This document shows, one piece after another, positions 6,827 to 15,105 of a stretch of 64,000 nt of DNA. This stretch comes from Actinomycetota bacterium (lineage in GTDB: Bacteria > Actinomycetota > Acidimicrobiia > Acidimicrobiales > Ilumatobacteraceae). The stretch lies in NCBI GenBank assembly GCA_016700055.1, contig CP064997.1, positions 124,001-188,000 on the forward strand, written 5' to 3'. Numbering within the stretch: the first letter of the stretch is position 1; every line of letters starts with the position of its first letter. Under the pieces are notes generated by a model. That model saw only the letters and a list, made by a program, of their open reading frames with translations. It searched no databases and was not told the DNA's origin. Made by a program: the position numbers and the translations under genes.

Positions 6827-8808
6827 CACCGGTCGGTACCGTCGACGGCCGGTGGGGCCACTTCGTCGGCCAGCAGCCGCGCGAAGTCCTCGAGCGGCAC
6901 CCCACGCTGCACCTGCCCGCCACGCGGGTTGACCCCGAGGGTGCCGTGCGCCACGTCGTCGTCACCGACGACGAGCACGTAGGGGATCTTGTCGAGCTTG
7001 GCCGCGCGGATCCGCTTGCCGAGCTGGTCGTCGGCGTCGACGACGTCTACCCGATAGCCCCCGTCGCGCAGGCGCTCGGCCACCGCGCCGGCGTACTTCT
7101 CGTGCGCGGACGCCACCGGCAGCACGCGCGCCTGCAAAGGCGCGAGCCACGTCGGGAACGCGCCGGCGTAGTGCTCGACGAGCACGCCGAAGAACCGTTC
7201 GACCGAACCGAAGAGGGCCCTGTGCAACATGATCGGGCGCCGGCGGGTGTTGTCCGACGCGACGTACTCCAGCTGGAAGCGCTCCGGGGTGTTGAAGTCG
7301 CACTGGATCGTCGAGAGCTGCCATGTTCGCCCGATGGCGTCGCGCACGTGGATGTCGATCTTCGGCCCGTAGAAGGCGGCGTCACCCTCCTTCACGCTGT
7401 ACGGCACCTCATGGGCCTCGAGCGCGGAGGCGAGGGCCGCCGTTGCGGCTTCCCAGATCTCGTCGCTGCCTACGTACTTCGCAGGATCCTTCGTCGACAG
7501 GTGGAAAGTGAACTCCTCGAACCCGAACGCGCGCAGCACGCTCATCACGAAGTCGAGCAGCGAGACGATCTCGTCGCGCAGCTGGTCCTCGGCACAGAAG
7601 ATGTGGCTGTCGTCCTGGGTGAAGCCGCGGATGCGCATCAGCCCGTGCAGGGTGCCGGCGCGCTCATAGCGGTACACGGTGCCCAGCTCGAACAGCCGCA
7701 ACGGCAGCTCGCGGTAGCTGCGCTGGCGCGCGCGGTACACGAGGCAGTGCATCGGGCAGTTCATCGGCTTGGGGTAGTACGTGCCGTTGTCCATCTCCAT
7801 CGGCGGGTACATGCCATCGGCGTAGAAGTCGAGGTGGCCCGACGTCTCGAACAACTCGGCGTTCGACAGGTGCGGGGTGAAGACAGATTGGTAGCCGCCC
7901 GTCTGGTGGCGCAGGCGGCTGTAGTCCTCCATCAGCGTGCGCACGATGGCGCCCTTCGGGTGCCATACGGCGAGGCCCCCGCCGAGCTCGCTCGGGAAGC
8001 TGAGCAGGTCGAGCTCCACCGCGAGCCGGCGGTGATCGCGCTTTGCCGCCTCTTCGAGCTGGTGCAGGTGTTCGGCGAGCGCGGCCTTGGACTCCCATGC
8101 CGTGCCGTAGATGCGCTGCAGCATCGGGCCCTGCTCGCTGCCTCGCCAGTAGGCGCCGGCCACCTTCTGCAGGGCGAAGTGGCCGAGACGGCCCGTCGAG
8201 GGCACGTGGGGTCCGCGGCACAGGTCTACGAACTCGGCCGAGTTGCGGTAGACGCTGATCGTGTCGCCGCCGACGACCTCACCGGCGTCGTCGCCGTCGG
8301 CGCCGCCGGCGCGCACACGCTGGATGATCTCTCGCTTGTAGGGCTGGTCGGCGAACAGCTCGAGGGCCTCGTCGGCGGACACCTCCGAACGCACGAACGG
8401 CTGGTCGGCCGCGACCAGCTCGTGCATCCGCGCCTCGATCGCGGCGAGGTCGTCGTCGGAGAACGTCTGGCCCCCCGGCAGGTCGAAGTCGTAGTAGAAG
8501 CCGTTCTCGATCGCCGGTCCGATCGTGAACTTGGCCCCGGGGATCAGCTGGGTGACCGCCTGGGCGAGCACGTGCGCCGTCGAATGACGCAGCACGTGCC
8601 TGCCGGCATCGGTGTCGGCGGTGACGATCGCCACGTGGTCGCCGTCGCCGAGCGGCGACCCGAGGTCACGTTCCTCGCCGTCGACGACGGCGGCAACAGC
8701 GGCCTTGGCCAGCCGCGGGCCTATCCCGGCGGCGACATCGGCCGCGGTGGTCCCCGCCGGATAAGAGCGCGAACTGCCGTCGGGGAGGATGATCGTGATC
8801 TCGGCCAT
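6826..8808 (-). CDS. thrS: Threonyl-tRNA synthetase
   Basis: The 660-residue protein charges tRNA-Thr. Residues 1-60 form a TGS domain, followed by the editing (SAD) domain with HSTAHVLAQAV and VDLCRGPHV, then the class II catalytic core with MNCPMHCLVY (zinc-binding Cys), RIRGFTQDDSHIFC and a C-terminal anticodon-binding domain ending near GVNPRGGQVQRGVPLEDFARL. Length and domain order are normal. ATG 8808 follows a TAGACT hexamer by ten bases with no Shine-Dalgarno. There is no T-box-like leader. It heads a thrS-HIT-membrane protein unit. Confidence 0.97.
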   Translation of the reverse strand: MAEITIILPDGSSRSYPAGTTAADVAAGIGPRLAKAAVAAVVDGEERDLGSPLGDGDHVAIVTADTDAGRHVLRHSTAHVLAQAVTQLIPGAKFTIGPAIENGFYYDFDLPGGQTFSDDDLAAIEARMHELVAADQPFVRSEVSADEALELFADQPYKREIIQRVRAGGADGDDAGEVVGGDTISVYRNSAEFVDLCRGPHVPSTGRLGHFALQKVAGAYWRGSEQGPMLQRIYGTAWESKAALAEHLHQLEEAAKRDHRRLAVELDLLSFPSELGGGLAVWHPKGAIVRTLMEDYSRLRHQTGGYQSVFTPHLSNAELFETSGHLDFYADGMYPPMEMDNGTYYPKPMNCPMHCLVYRARQRSYRELPLRLFELGTVYRYERAGTLHGLMRIRGFTQDDSHIFCAEDQLRDEIVSLLDFVMSVLRAFGFEEFTFHLSTKDPAKYVGSDEIWEAATAALASALEAHEVPYSVKEGDAAFYGPKIDIHVRDAIGRTWQLSTIQCDFNTPERFQLEYVASDNTRRRPIMLHRALFGSVERFFGVLVEHYAGAFPTWLAPLQARVLPVASAHEKYAGAVAERLRDGGYRVDVVDADDQLGKRIRAAKLDKIPYVLVVGDDDVAHGTLGVNPRGGQVQRGVPLEDFARLLADEVAPPAVDGTDR

Positions 8809-8872
8809 GACAGACCCGAGTCTACGAGGCGGCCTGCGCAGCCGGCCCGCCGTTTAGGCGGGTGACCGTGGA

Positions 8873-9637
8873 TCAGGAGGATGCGGTGGCCAGCTCACGG
8901 GAGTAGTCGACGCGTGGCTCCGGATCGGTGACCTTGCCGATCTTGGCCGGCACCGCGGGCTCGGACTCGGCCTGCTTGCCGGCGTACACGTTGCGGTACT
9001 CCTGGCCGGTGAGCTCACGGATCTCGAACATCACCTCGTCGGTCATCGCTCTCCACCCGAGGTGCTCGTCGCCGCGCCCTTGGTAGCGCTCCGGGCGCAC
9101 GGGGCGACCGATGGTGATCTTCGCCTCTTTCCCGAGCTTGGGGGCCTTCGCGTCGGGAGGCTGGATGAGATCGGTGCCGACGATGCCGACGGGGAAGATC
9201 GGGCAGCCGACCTTCATCGCCAACCGGGCGGCGCCGGTGCGGCCCTTGTACAGGAAGCCGTCACGGCTGCGCGTGCCCTCGGGGAACATCCCGAACAGCT
9301 CGCCGCGGCGCAGCACCGCTTCGGCGGCGTCGAGCGCGCCCTGGGACCGCTCCCCGCCGGAGCGATCGATCGGGATCATGCCGAGCAGGGGGAAGAGGTG
9401 CTTGGTCTTCCACGAGTCCATGTACTCCGCCTTGCCGACGAAGCTGATGTTGCGGGGCACGCTCAGCATCAAGAGCGCCGAGTCCAAGAAGCTGATGTGG
9501 TTCGGGCACAAGATCGCCGGGCCCTCGCTCGGCAGGCGCTCGAACCCGACGAGATCGAGCTTCCACAGCTTGCGCGACAACGGCCCGGCGACGGAACGAA
9601 GGCGCGTCTGAGCCTTGCCCGCTCCGCTCGCCTTCAT
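8873..9637 (-). CDS. 1-acylglycerol-3-phosphate acyltransferase (PlsC family)
   Basis: The 254-residue protein has the four-block glycerolipid acyltransferase pattern: catalytic NHISFLD (NHX4D), a second block GMIPIDR, the substrate-binding block FPEGTRSRDG, and PIFPVGIVGTD. It would acylate lysophosphatidate or a related lipid at the membrane. There is no strong membrane helix, which is common in actinobacterial members. The C-terminus beyond residue 215 is an unusual tail rich in charged residues (ESEPAVPAKIGKVTDPEPR). A GGAGGG Shine-Dalgarno lies five bases before ATG 9637. Its neighbourhood of lipid and cofactor genes fits, but the exact substrate is not shown. Confidence 0.88.
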   Translation of the reverse strand: MKASGAGKAQTRLRSVAGPLSRKLWKLDLVGFERLPSEGPAILCPNHISFLDSALLMLSVPRNISFVGKAEYMDSWKTKHLFPLLGMIPIDRSGGERSQGALDAAEAVLRRGELFGMFPEGTRSRDGFLYKGRTGAARLAMKVGCPIFPVGIVGTDLIQPPDAKAPKLGKEAKITIGRPVRPERYQGRGDEHLGWRAMTDEVMFEIRELTGQEYRNVYAGKQAESEPAVPAKIGKVTDPEPRVDYSRELATASS

Positions 9638-9749
9638 CGCACCCTCCGACCTTCATGCACGCCAGGAGACTACGCGAGCATCGGCTCGATGTCCCCGGAT
9701 TCGCCGAGAACATCGTGTGACCACTCGGTTAACGGCGCCTGCAACCGGC

Positions 9750-10877
9750 TCAGAGGGCGACGCCGAGCAGCGCGGCGGCCTCGCCGACGTCGTCGCCGCG
9801 AGCTGCAGCGTGGTCGATGGCGCCGAGCGCGCTTGGTGTGTCGAGGTCGTCGTCGAGCGCGGCGCGAACCTCGGCGAGCACCGCTGCGCCGTCGCCTCGC
9901 CCGGTCGAGGCTGCATCCACCCACTTCGCCAGGCGTGCCGCGGCGAGCGGCATCAGGTCGTCGGACCACTCCCACTCGCGGCGGTAGTGGTTCGCGATGA
10001 TCGCGAGACGGATCGCCCGCGCGTCCCACACCTCACGCAGCGCGTCCACGAACACCAGGTTGCCGAGGCTCTTCGACATCTTCTGGCCGTCTTTGAACAC
10101 CATCGCCACGTGCATCCAGTGGCGCACGAACGGCTCGCCCGTGGCCGCCTCGGACTGAGCACGCTCGCACTCGTGGTGCGGGAAGATCAGGTCGGACCCG
10201 CCGCCGTGCAGGTCGATGGTGGTACCGAGCTCACGCAGAGCCAGCGCGCTGCACTCGATGTGCCAACCGGGGCGGCCACGCCCCCACATCGTGTCCCACG
10301 ACGGCTCGTCAGAGGCGGAGGGGTGCCAGAGGACGAAGTCCAGCGGATGCCGCTTGTGGGGGTCGTCCACCCGGCCGCCGCGTTCGGCGGCCATCGCCAG
10401 CATCTCCTCCTCGGTGTAGTTGCCGATCGACCCGAACGCCGGGAACCGCGACACGTCGAAGTACACCGAACCACCGGCTTCGTACGCGTAGCCCCGTTCG
10501 AGCACCATGCCGATGAAGCCGCGGATGTCGGGGATCGCGGAGGAGGCCCGCGGAGTGCTGTACACGGGAAGCAGGTTGAGCGCGGCGAGGTCGCGCTCGA
10601 AGCGCGCCTCCTCGCCGGCGGCGAGGTCGAGGTAGTGGACGCCGAGCAGGCGGGCCCGCGCGAAGAGCGGATCGTCGACGTCGGTGACGTTGCGCACGCA
10701 GCGCACCTCGTGGCCGAGATCGACGAGGCGGCGCTGCAACACGTCGTAGCAGACGAACGTGGATGCATGCCCGAGGTGGGTGGCGTCGTAGGGCGTGATC
10801 CCGCAGGTGTACATGAGCACCCGCGGGCCGGGCTCGAAGGTGACCACGGCACGGCGAGCCGTGTCGTAGAGCCGCAT
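9750..10877 (-). CDS. mshC: Cysteine:1D-myo-inosityl glucosaminide ligase (mycothiol synthesis)
   Basis: The 375-residue protein is a cysteinyl-tRNA synthetase paralogue. It has TCGITPYDATHLGHA where CysS has CGPTVYxxxHIGxA; the ITPYDATHLGHA form is the hallmark of MshC, which ligates cysteine to glucosaminyl-inositol in mycothiol synthesis. GWHIECSALAL and the KMSKS loop (GQKMSKSLGNLVFV) are intact, and zinc ligands (the first Cys, the ECS Cys and HHECE) are visible. It lacks the long C-terminal anticodon domain of CysS, again as expected. It begins two bases after the F420 oxidoreductase stop, so the two are co-transcribed. Length is slightly under the mycobacterial enzyme. Confidence 0.88.
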   Translation of the reverse strand: MRLYDTARRAVVTFEPGPRVLMYTCGITPYDATHLGHASTFVCYDVLQRRLVDLGHEVRCVRNVTDVDDPLFARARLLGVHYLDLAAGEEARFERDLAALNLLPVYSTPRASSAIPDIRGFIGMVLERGYAYEAGGSVYFDVSRFPAFGSIGNYTEEEMLAMAAERGGRVDDPHKRHPLDFVLWHPSASDEPSWDTMWGRGRPGWHIECSALALRELGTTIDLHGGGSDLIFPHHECERAQSEAATGEPFVRHWMHVAMVFKDGQKMSKSLGNLVFVDALREVWDARAIRLAIIANHYRREWEWSDDLMPLAAARLAKWVDAASTGRGDGAAVLAEVRAALDDDLDTPSALGAIDHAAARGDDVGEAAALLGVAL

Positions 10878-10879
10878 GG

Positions 10880-11611
10880 TCACGCCGTTGCGGCGGGCTC
10901 GGCTGGGGTGGCGGGCGCGGGCTGGGGGGCAGCCGCCTTGCGCGTCGCGCGCGGGTCGCCCTTGATCCCCGTGAGCTTGGGCGCCACCCGTGTCCGATAG
11001 CGGACGTTCAGCTGCAGCAGCACCGCCGTGAAGGCCTCGATCGCGGTCGCGTTCGACAGCTCGCCGGCATCGAGGGGTCGACAACCGGGGATCTTCGACA
11101 CGATCTCGCTGACCACGGCGATCGCGTCCTGGTCGTCGGAGCAGATGAGCACGTCGGAGTCGATCGGCTCGCCGAGATGGCCGAGCTCCTTCGCGGGCAG
11201 GTGATGGAACGCGGCGACGACGCGACAGCGCGGCACAGCGGCGTGGACATGCCCGGCGACGCTGCCGCGGGGCGGCACGAGCGGCTGGAACTCGTGGCCC
11301 ACCCGCACCAGCGCGTTCGCCATGCTGATCACCACCTTGCCGGCGAGGGCGTCGCTGTGCTCCTGCGCCGTGGTCGCCGCCGAGTCCCACGGAGTGGCGA
11401 GGACCACGATGTCGCAGTCGGAGGCACCCGCGTTGTCTCCGTAGGCGAGCTTGTCGGAGAGCTCGGGCCACTGCTCGACCAGGCTGTCCCGCGCCTCCAT
11501 CGCCCGGTACTTGGACCGGGACCCGATGACCACCTTGTAACCGATCGATGCGAGTCGCGCGGCCAACGCGCTGCCAGCCGGTCCGGTGCCGCCGAGGATG
11601 CCGATGCGCAT
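10880..11611 (-). CDS. npdG: F420:NADP oxidoreductase-like protein
   Basis: The protein (243 residues) starts MRIGILGGTGPAGSALAARLA, a Rossmann dinucleotide fold, followed by VVIGSRSKYRAMEA, IVVLATPWDSAATT and VISMANALV; this is the pattern of reduced coenzyme F420:NADP oxidoreductase (Fno/NpdG), which moves hydride between F420 and NADP. The C-terminal 30 residues are a Pro/Ala-rich low-complexity tail not usual for the family. An upstream in-frame codon at 11629 exists, but the Rossmann motif should be at the N-terminus, so ATG 11611 was chosen. It precedes mshC by two bases, joining two actinobacterial redox cofactor systems. Confidence 0.8.
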   Translation of the reverse strand: MRIGILGGTGPAGSALAARLASIGYKVVIGSRSKYRAMEARDSLVEQWPELSDKLAYGDNAGASDCDIVVLATPWDSAATTAQEHSDALAGKVVISMANALVRVGHEFQPLVPPRGSVAGHVHAAVPRCRVVAAFHHLPAKELGHLGEPIDSDVLICSDDQDAIAVVSEIVSKIPGCRPLDAGELSNATAIEAFTAVLLQLNVRYRTRVAPKLTGIKGDPRATRKAAAPQPAPATPAEPAATA

Positions 11612-11645
11612 CGGTGCAGCCTTGCACACCGGCCTACATGCTCCC

Positions 11646-11651
11646 TAGGTT
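11646..11651 (+). promoter_or_regulatory. Candidate -10 (TAGGTT) for leaderless fabI
   Basis: TAGGTT ends six bases before the fabI ATG at 11658. No ribosome-binding site is visible, so a leaderless transcript is likely. Confidence 0.5.
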
Positions 11652-11657
11652 GCGCCG

Positions 11658-12428
11658 ATGAGTGGTCTGCTCGAGGGCAAGCGCATCGTGGTCACCGGCG
11701 TCCTCACCGACGCCTCCCTCGCCTACGGCGTGGCCCGTCTCGCGCTGGAGGAGGGCGCCGAGATCGTGCTCACCGGCGCCGGGCGAGCACTGTCGCTGAC
11801 CGAGCGCACGGCCCGCAAGCTCTCCGGCCCGGTCGAGGTGTTCGAGCTCGACGTGACGAGACCCGAGCACGGGGTTGCCGTGCGCGAGGCGCTCGACGCG
11901 CGATGGGGTCGAGTGGACGGAGTGCTGCACTCGATCGGGTTCGCCCCGGAAGCCTGCCTCGGCGACGACTTCATGGCGGCCGGATGGGACGACGTCGCCG
12001 TCGCCATGCACGTCAGTGCCTACTCGTTGAAGGCACTGGCCGATGCCTTCGTGCCGCTGATGACGGCCGGCGGATCGATCGTCGGGCTCGACTTCGACAA
12101 CACCGTTGCCTGGCCGGCGTACAACTGGATGGGCGTGGCCAAGTCCGCCTTGGAAAGCGTCAACCGGTACCTGGCGAAAGAGCTCGGCCCCCGCGGCATC
12201 CGCTGCAACCTCGTCGCCGCCGGCCCGGTGAAGACGATGGCCGCGAAGTCGATCCCCGGGTTCGCGAAGTTCGAAGACGTCTGGGACGAGCGGGCGCCGC
12301 TCGGCTGGGACGTGACCGACTCCACCCCCGTGGCCAAGGCTTGCGTGGCCCTGCTGTCGGACTGGTTCCCGGCCACGACCGGGTCGATGGTGCACGTCGA
12401 CGGCGGGTACCACGCCGTCGGGGCCTGA
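11658..12428 (+). CDS. fabI: Enoyl-ACP reductase (FabI/InhA type)
   Basis: The 256-residue short-chain dehydrogenase family protein reduces trans-2-enoyl-ACP in fatty acid elongation. It has the modified glycine motif near the N-terminus (VTGVLTDASLAYGVARLALEEG), VDGVLHSIGFAP, and YNWMGVAK giving the YX3MX3K-type catalytic pair seen in this family, followed by GIRCNLVAAGPVKTMAAKSI. The length and the LTDASLAY segment match InhA-like proteins of actinobacteria. It stands alone, divergent from npdG with 46 bases between. It ends 29 bases before the DUF255 gene, which has its own -10 element. Confidence 0.9.
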   Translation: MSGLLEGKRIVVTGVLTDASLAYGVARLALEEGAEIVLTGAGRALSLTERTARKLSGPVEVFELDVTRPEHGVAVREALDARWGRVDGVLHSIGFAPEACLGDDFMAAGWDDVAVAMHVSAYSLKALADAFVPLMTAGGSIVGLDFDNTVAWPAYNWMGVAKSALESVNRYLAKELGPRGIRCNLVAAGPVKTMAAKSIPGFAKFEDVWDERAPLGWDVTDSTPVAKACVALLSDWFPATTGSMVHVDGGYHAVGA

Positions 12429-12444
12429 CCCCGACACGTCCCGG

Positions 12445-12450
12445 TAGGGT
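12445..12450 (+). promoter_or_regulatory. Candidate -10 (TAGGGT) for the leaderless DUF255 gene
   Basis: TAGGGT ends seven bases before GTG 12458, with no Shine-Dalgarno between. Confidence 0.45.
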
Positions 12451-12457
12451 CGCCCGG

Positions 12458-14446
12458 GTGAACCGGCTCGCCGGCGAGACCTCCCCCTACCTGCGCCAGC
12501 ACCGCGACAACCCGGTCGACTGGTATCCCTGGGGGAACGACGCGTTCGACGCGGCGAAGGCGCGTGGGGTCCCGGTGCTGCTCTCCGTCGGCTACTCGGC
12601 GTGCCACTGGTGCCACGTGATGGCCCACGAGTGCTTCGAGGACGTCGATGTCGCGGCCACGATGAACGAGCTGTTCGTGAACGTGAAGGTGGATCGGGAG
12701 GAGCGCCCCGACGTCGACGCCGTGTACATGGATGCCGTCCAGGCGATGACCGGGCGCGGCGGTTGGCCGATGACGGTGTTCCTCACGCCCGCCGGCGAGC
12801 CGTTCTACGGCGGCACGTACTTCCCCAAGCCCTCGTTCCTGCAGCTCATGTCCGCGATCGACGACGTGTGGCGCAACCGCGGCGACGACGTGCGCCAGAA
12901 CGTGGCCGCGCTGGTCGAGGTGATCGGGCGTACGGCAACACTGCGACCGGCGAACGAGGGGCCTGGGCTCGGCCACCTCGAGCGGGCCGTCGCCAGTCTC
13001 GGGGCGAGCTTCGACCCGGACTGGGGCGGCTTCGGCTCGGCGCCGAAGTTCCCTTCGACGATGAGCCTCGACCTCGTCCTCGGCGCTCACCTGCGCCGCG
13101 GCGGTGAGGTTCCCGGCGCGGAGGCCGTCGTCACCACGTCTCTCGACGCGATGGCCTCCGGCGGGATCTACGACCATCTCCGCGGGGGGTTTGCCCGCTA
13201 CTCGGTCGACGCCGCGTGGCTGGTCCCCCACTTCGAGAAGATGCTCTACGACCAGGCCCTGCTCGTTCGCGCCTACGTCCACGGATGGCAGGTGTTCGGC
13301 CACGATCGCTGGCGTCAGGTGGTGGAGGAGACCGTCGGCTACGTGCTCGGCGACCTCGGCCAGAGCGCTGGCGGGTTCTCGTCGGCGGAGGACGCCGACA
13401 GCTTGGACGAGCACGGACACTCCCACGAGGGGCTCTTCTACACGTGGACCCCGGCCGAGCTGGTCGATGTGCTCGGCCCCGAGGCGGCCGCCGTCACCGG
13501 CGACTGGTTCGGCGTCACGGAGCAGGGCAACTTCGAGGGCCGCAACATCTTGAACCGCATGCACCACCGGGGAGAGCTGGCCCGGACGGCACCTGTGGAG
13601 CAGGCCCGAGCACGCCTCCTCGCGGCCCGGGAACGCCGGCCCCGGCCCGGCCTAGACGACAAGGTGCTCACCGAGTGGAACGCCCTCATGCTGTCGGCGC
13701 TCGCCGAAGCCGCCGGCGCGTTCGGCCGTGCCGACTGGTTGCAGGCTGCGATCGACTGCGGCGAGTTCCTGCTGCGTGAGCTGCGCCGGCCCGACGGTCG
13801 TTGGCACCGCTCCTGGCAGGCCGACGGCGTGCCCCGGGCGAGACACGCCGCGCTCGCCGCCGACCACGCCTGTCTCGTAGACGCCTTCACCCGGTTGGGC
13901 GAAGCCTCCGGCGAGGCGCGCTGGACCGCTGCCGCCGTGGAGTGCGCCGACGTGCTGCTCGACCACTTCTGGGATCCCGTCAACGGCGGCCTCTTCACCA
14001 CCCCCGACGACGGTGAACGACTGGTCGTGCGCCAGAAGGACGTGACGGACTCGGCGACACCGTCGGCCAACTCGAGCGCTGCTGCGGCGCTGACCCGGCT
14101 CGCCGCGCTCACGGGTGAGGCTCGCTACGCGCACCACGCCGACCAGATCCTGCGCCTGCTCGCCCCCCTCGTCGGGCAGGCCCCCAGCGCGTTCGCCAAC
14201 GCCCTGTCGGCCGCCGAACTGCGCGGCAGCGGCGTCACCGAAGTCGTCGTCGCCGGACACCGCCCCGATCTGGTCGACGTCGTGCGCGCCCGCTGGCGCC
14301 CGGGCGTGGTGCTGGCCTGGGGGGAGCGCTTCGACAGCCCGCTCTGGCACGAGCGTCGAGACGGCTTCGCCTACGTCTGCCGTGACTTCGCCTGCCTCGC
14401 CCCTACCGACGACGCCGCCGAGCTCGAGCGCCAGCTCACCAACTGA
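12458..14446 (+). CDS. DUF255 thioredoxin-domain protein (YyaL/SPATA20 family)
   Basis: The 662-residue protein starts VNRLAGETSPYLRQHRDNPVDW, the standard beginning of this family. Residues about 20-165 are a thioredoxin-like DUF255 domain with the CXXC site in SACHWCHVM and a following VNVKVDREERPDVD segment. The remainder is an alpha/alpha-barrel resembling N-acylglucosamine epimerase or glycosidase toroids (GGIYDHLRGGFARYSVDAAWLVPHFEKML). The biochemical role of the family is not established; a redox or sugar-related function is suggested by the fold. GTG 12458 is used because the upstream frame is only antisense to neighbouring genes. A strong hairpin follows the stop. Confidence 0.9.
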   Translation: MNRLAGETSPYLRQHRDNPVDWYPWGNDAFDAAKARGVPVLLSVGYSACHWCHVMAHECFEDVDVAATMNELFVNVKVDREERPDVDAVYMDAVQAMTGRGGWPMTVFLTPAGEPFYGGTYFPKPSFLQLMSAIDDVWRNRGDDVRQNVAALVEVIGRTATLRPANEGPGLGHLERAVASLGASFDPDWGGFGSAPKFPSTMSLDLVLGAHLRRGGEVPGAEAVVTTSLDAMASGGIYDHLRGGFARYSVDAAWLVPHFEKMLYDQALLVRAYVHGWQVFGHDRWRQVVEETVGYVLGDLGQSAGGFSSAEDADSLDEHGHSHEGLFYTWTPAELVDVLGPEAAAVTGDWFGVTEQGNFEGRNILNRMHHRGELARTAPVEQARARLLAARERRPRPGLDDKVLTEWNALMLSALAEAAGAFGRADWLQAAIDCGEFLLRELRRPDGRWHRSWQADGVPRARHAALAADHACLVDAFTRLGEASGEARWTAAAVECADVLLDHFWDPVNGGLFTTPDDGERLVVRQKDVTDSATPSANSSAAAALTRLAALTGEARYAHHADQILRLLAPLVGQAPSAFANALSAAELRGSGVTEVVVAGHRPDLVDVVRARWRPGVVLAWGERFDSPLWHERRDGFAYVCRDFACLAPTDDAAELERQLTN

Positions 14447-14447
14447 G

Positions 14448-14475
14448 CCCGGGGTCCGTTGTGCAACGGTCCGGG
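14448..14475 (+). terminator. Hairpin directly after the DUF255 stop codon
   Basis: CCCGG-GGT-CCGTT-GTGC-AACGG-T-CCGGG forms a two-part stem with a tetraloop. It starts two bases after the stop. No T run follows (GGCGATTAAC), so termination may be weak. Confidence 0.5.
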
Positions 14476-14534
14476 GGCGATTAACTTCCCGCTACGTCGC
14501 CGTGTGGTGACGCAGAGAGAGATTCGGGGAACTG

Positions 14535-15101
14535 ATGCGACATCGATGGCTCGCCGCGACCACTGTGGCGGCGTTGGCACTTGCGGGCTGCGGCGGCGAC
14601 GACGGACTCACGGGATCGAACGACGGCGGCTCCGATGCGAGCGTCATCACCGACGCTCCCGATACCACCGGCGCTGACAGCACGGGTGACACCGCGAGCG
14701 ACGACACCGGCGGCCCGCCCCCGGAGTCGTTCCTCGACGAGGACATCCCGCTGCCGCTCAGCGAGGAGTGCAGCGAGTTGGCCGAGGCCGTCGAGGGCGC
14801 GTTCTCCGGCATCGGCACGGGCACCGACAGCGACATGTTCGCCGGCCTGTCCGACGCCTACGACCGGCTGCGCGAGGTCGTGCCCGACGACCTGAAGCCC
14901 GATGTCGACGTGCTCTCGGAGGCCTACTCGAAGATCGACGACGTCCTCGCCGAGTTCGACTACGACTTCACGCAGGCGTTCACCGACCCCGAGGCACAGG
15001 CAGCGATCAGCGAGGCGTTCGCCGACGCGGACGGCAGCATCGCCGAGGCGTCGACGCGGCTGAACACCTGGTTCCAGGAGCAGTGCCCGACGGGCGAGTG
15101 A
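14535..15101 (+). CDS. Uncharacterised secreted lipoprotein
   Basis: The 188-residue protein begins with a short basic stretch (MRHRW), a hydrophobic segment and a lipobox LALAGC with the lipidated Cys at residue 19. A linker of about 45 residues rich in Gly, Ser, Asp and Thr follows, then a helical acidic domain (residues about 75-185) with two further cysteines (EECSEL and QEQCPTGE) that could form a disulfide. I recognise no family. It would be anchored on the outer face of the cytoplasmic membrane, with LspA in this window as the processing peptidase. It lies between a hairpin after DUF255 and the convergent thiolase gene. Confidence 0.75.
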   Translation: MRHRWLAATTVAALALAGCGGDDGLTGSNDGGSDASVITDAPDTTGADSTGDTASDDTGGPPPESFLDEDIPLPLSEECSELAEAVEGAFSGIGTGTDSDMFAGLSDAYDRLREVVPDDLKPDVDVLSEAYSKIDDVLAEFDYDFTQAFTDPEAQAAISEAFADADGSIAEASTRLNTWFQEQCPTGE

Positions 15102-15105
15102 GCCC

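Noticed and set aside
6727..8865. Long plus-strand open frame opposite thrS
   Set aside because: It is a shadow: the thrS frame has complete catalytic motifs, while the opposite frame is rich in Arg, His, Val and Gly with no recognisable domain. The same applies to the frames opposite dnaE (18040-20181), ileS (27644-29728), EF-G (3741-5507) and rsmH (46098-47192).
11177..12457. N-terminal extension of the DUF255 gene
   Set aside because: The frame is open only because it runs opposite npdG and out of frame with fabI. The family begins at VNRLAGETSPYL, matching GTG 12458.
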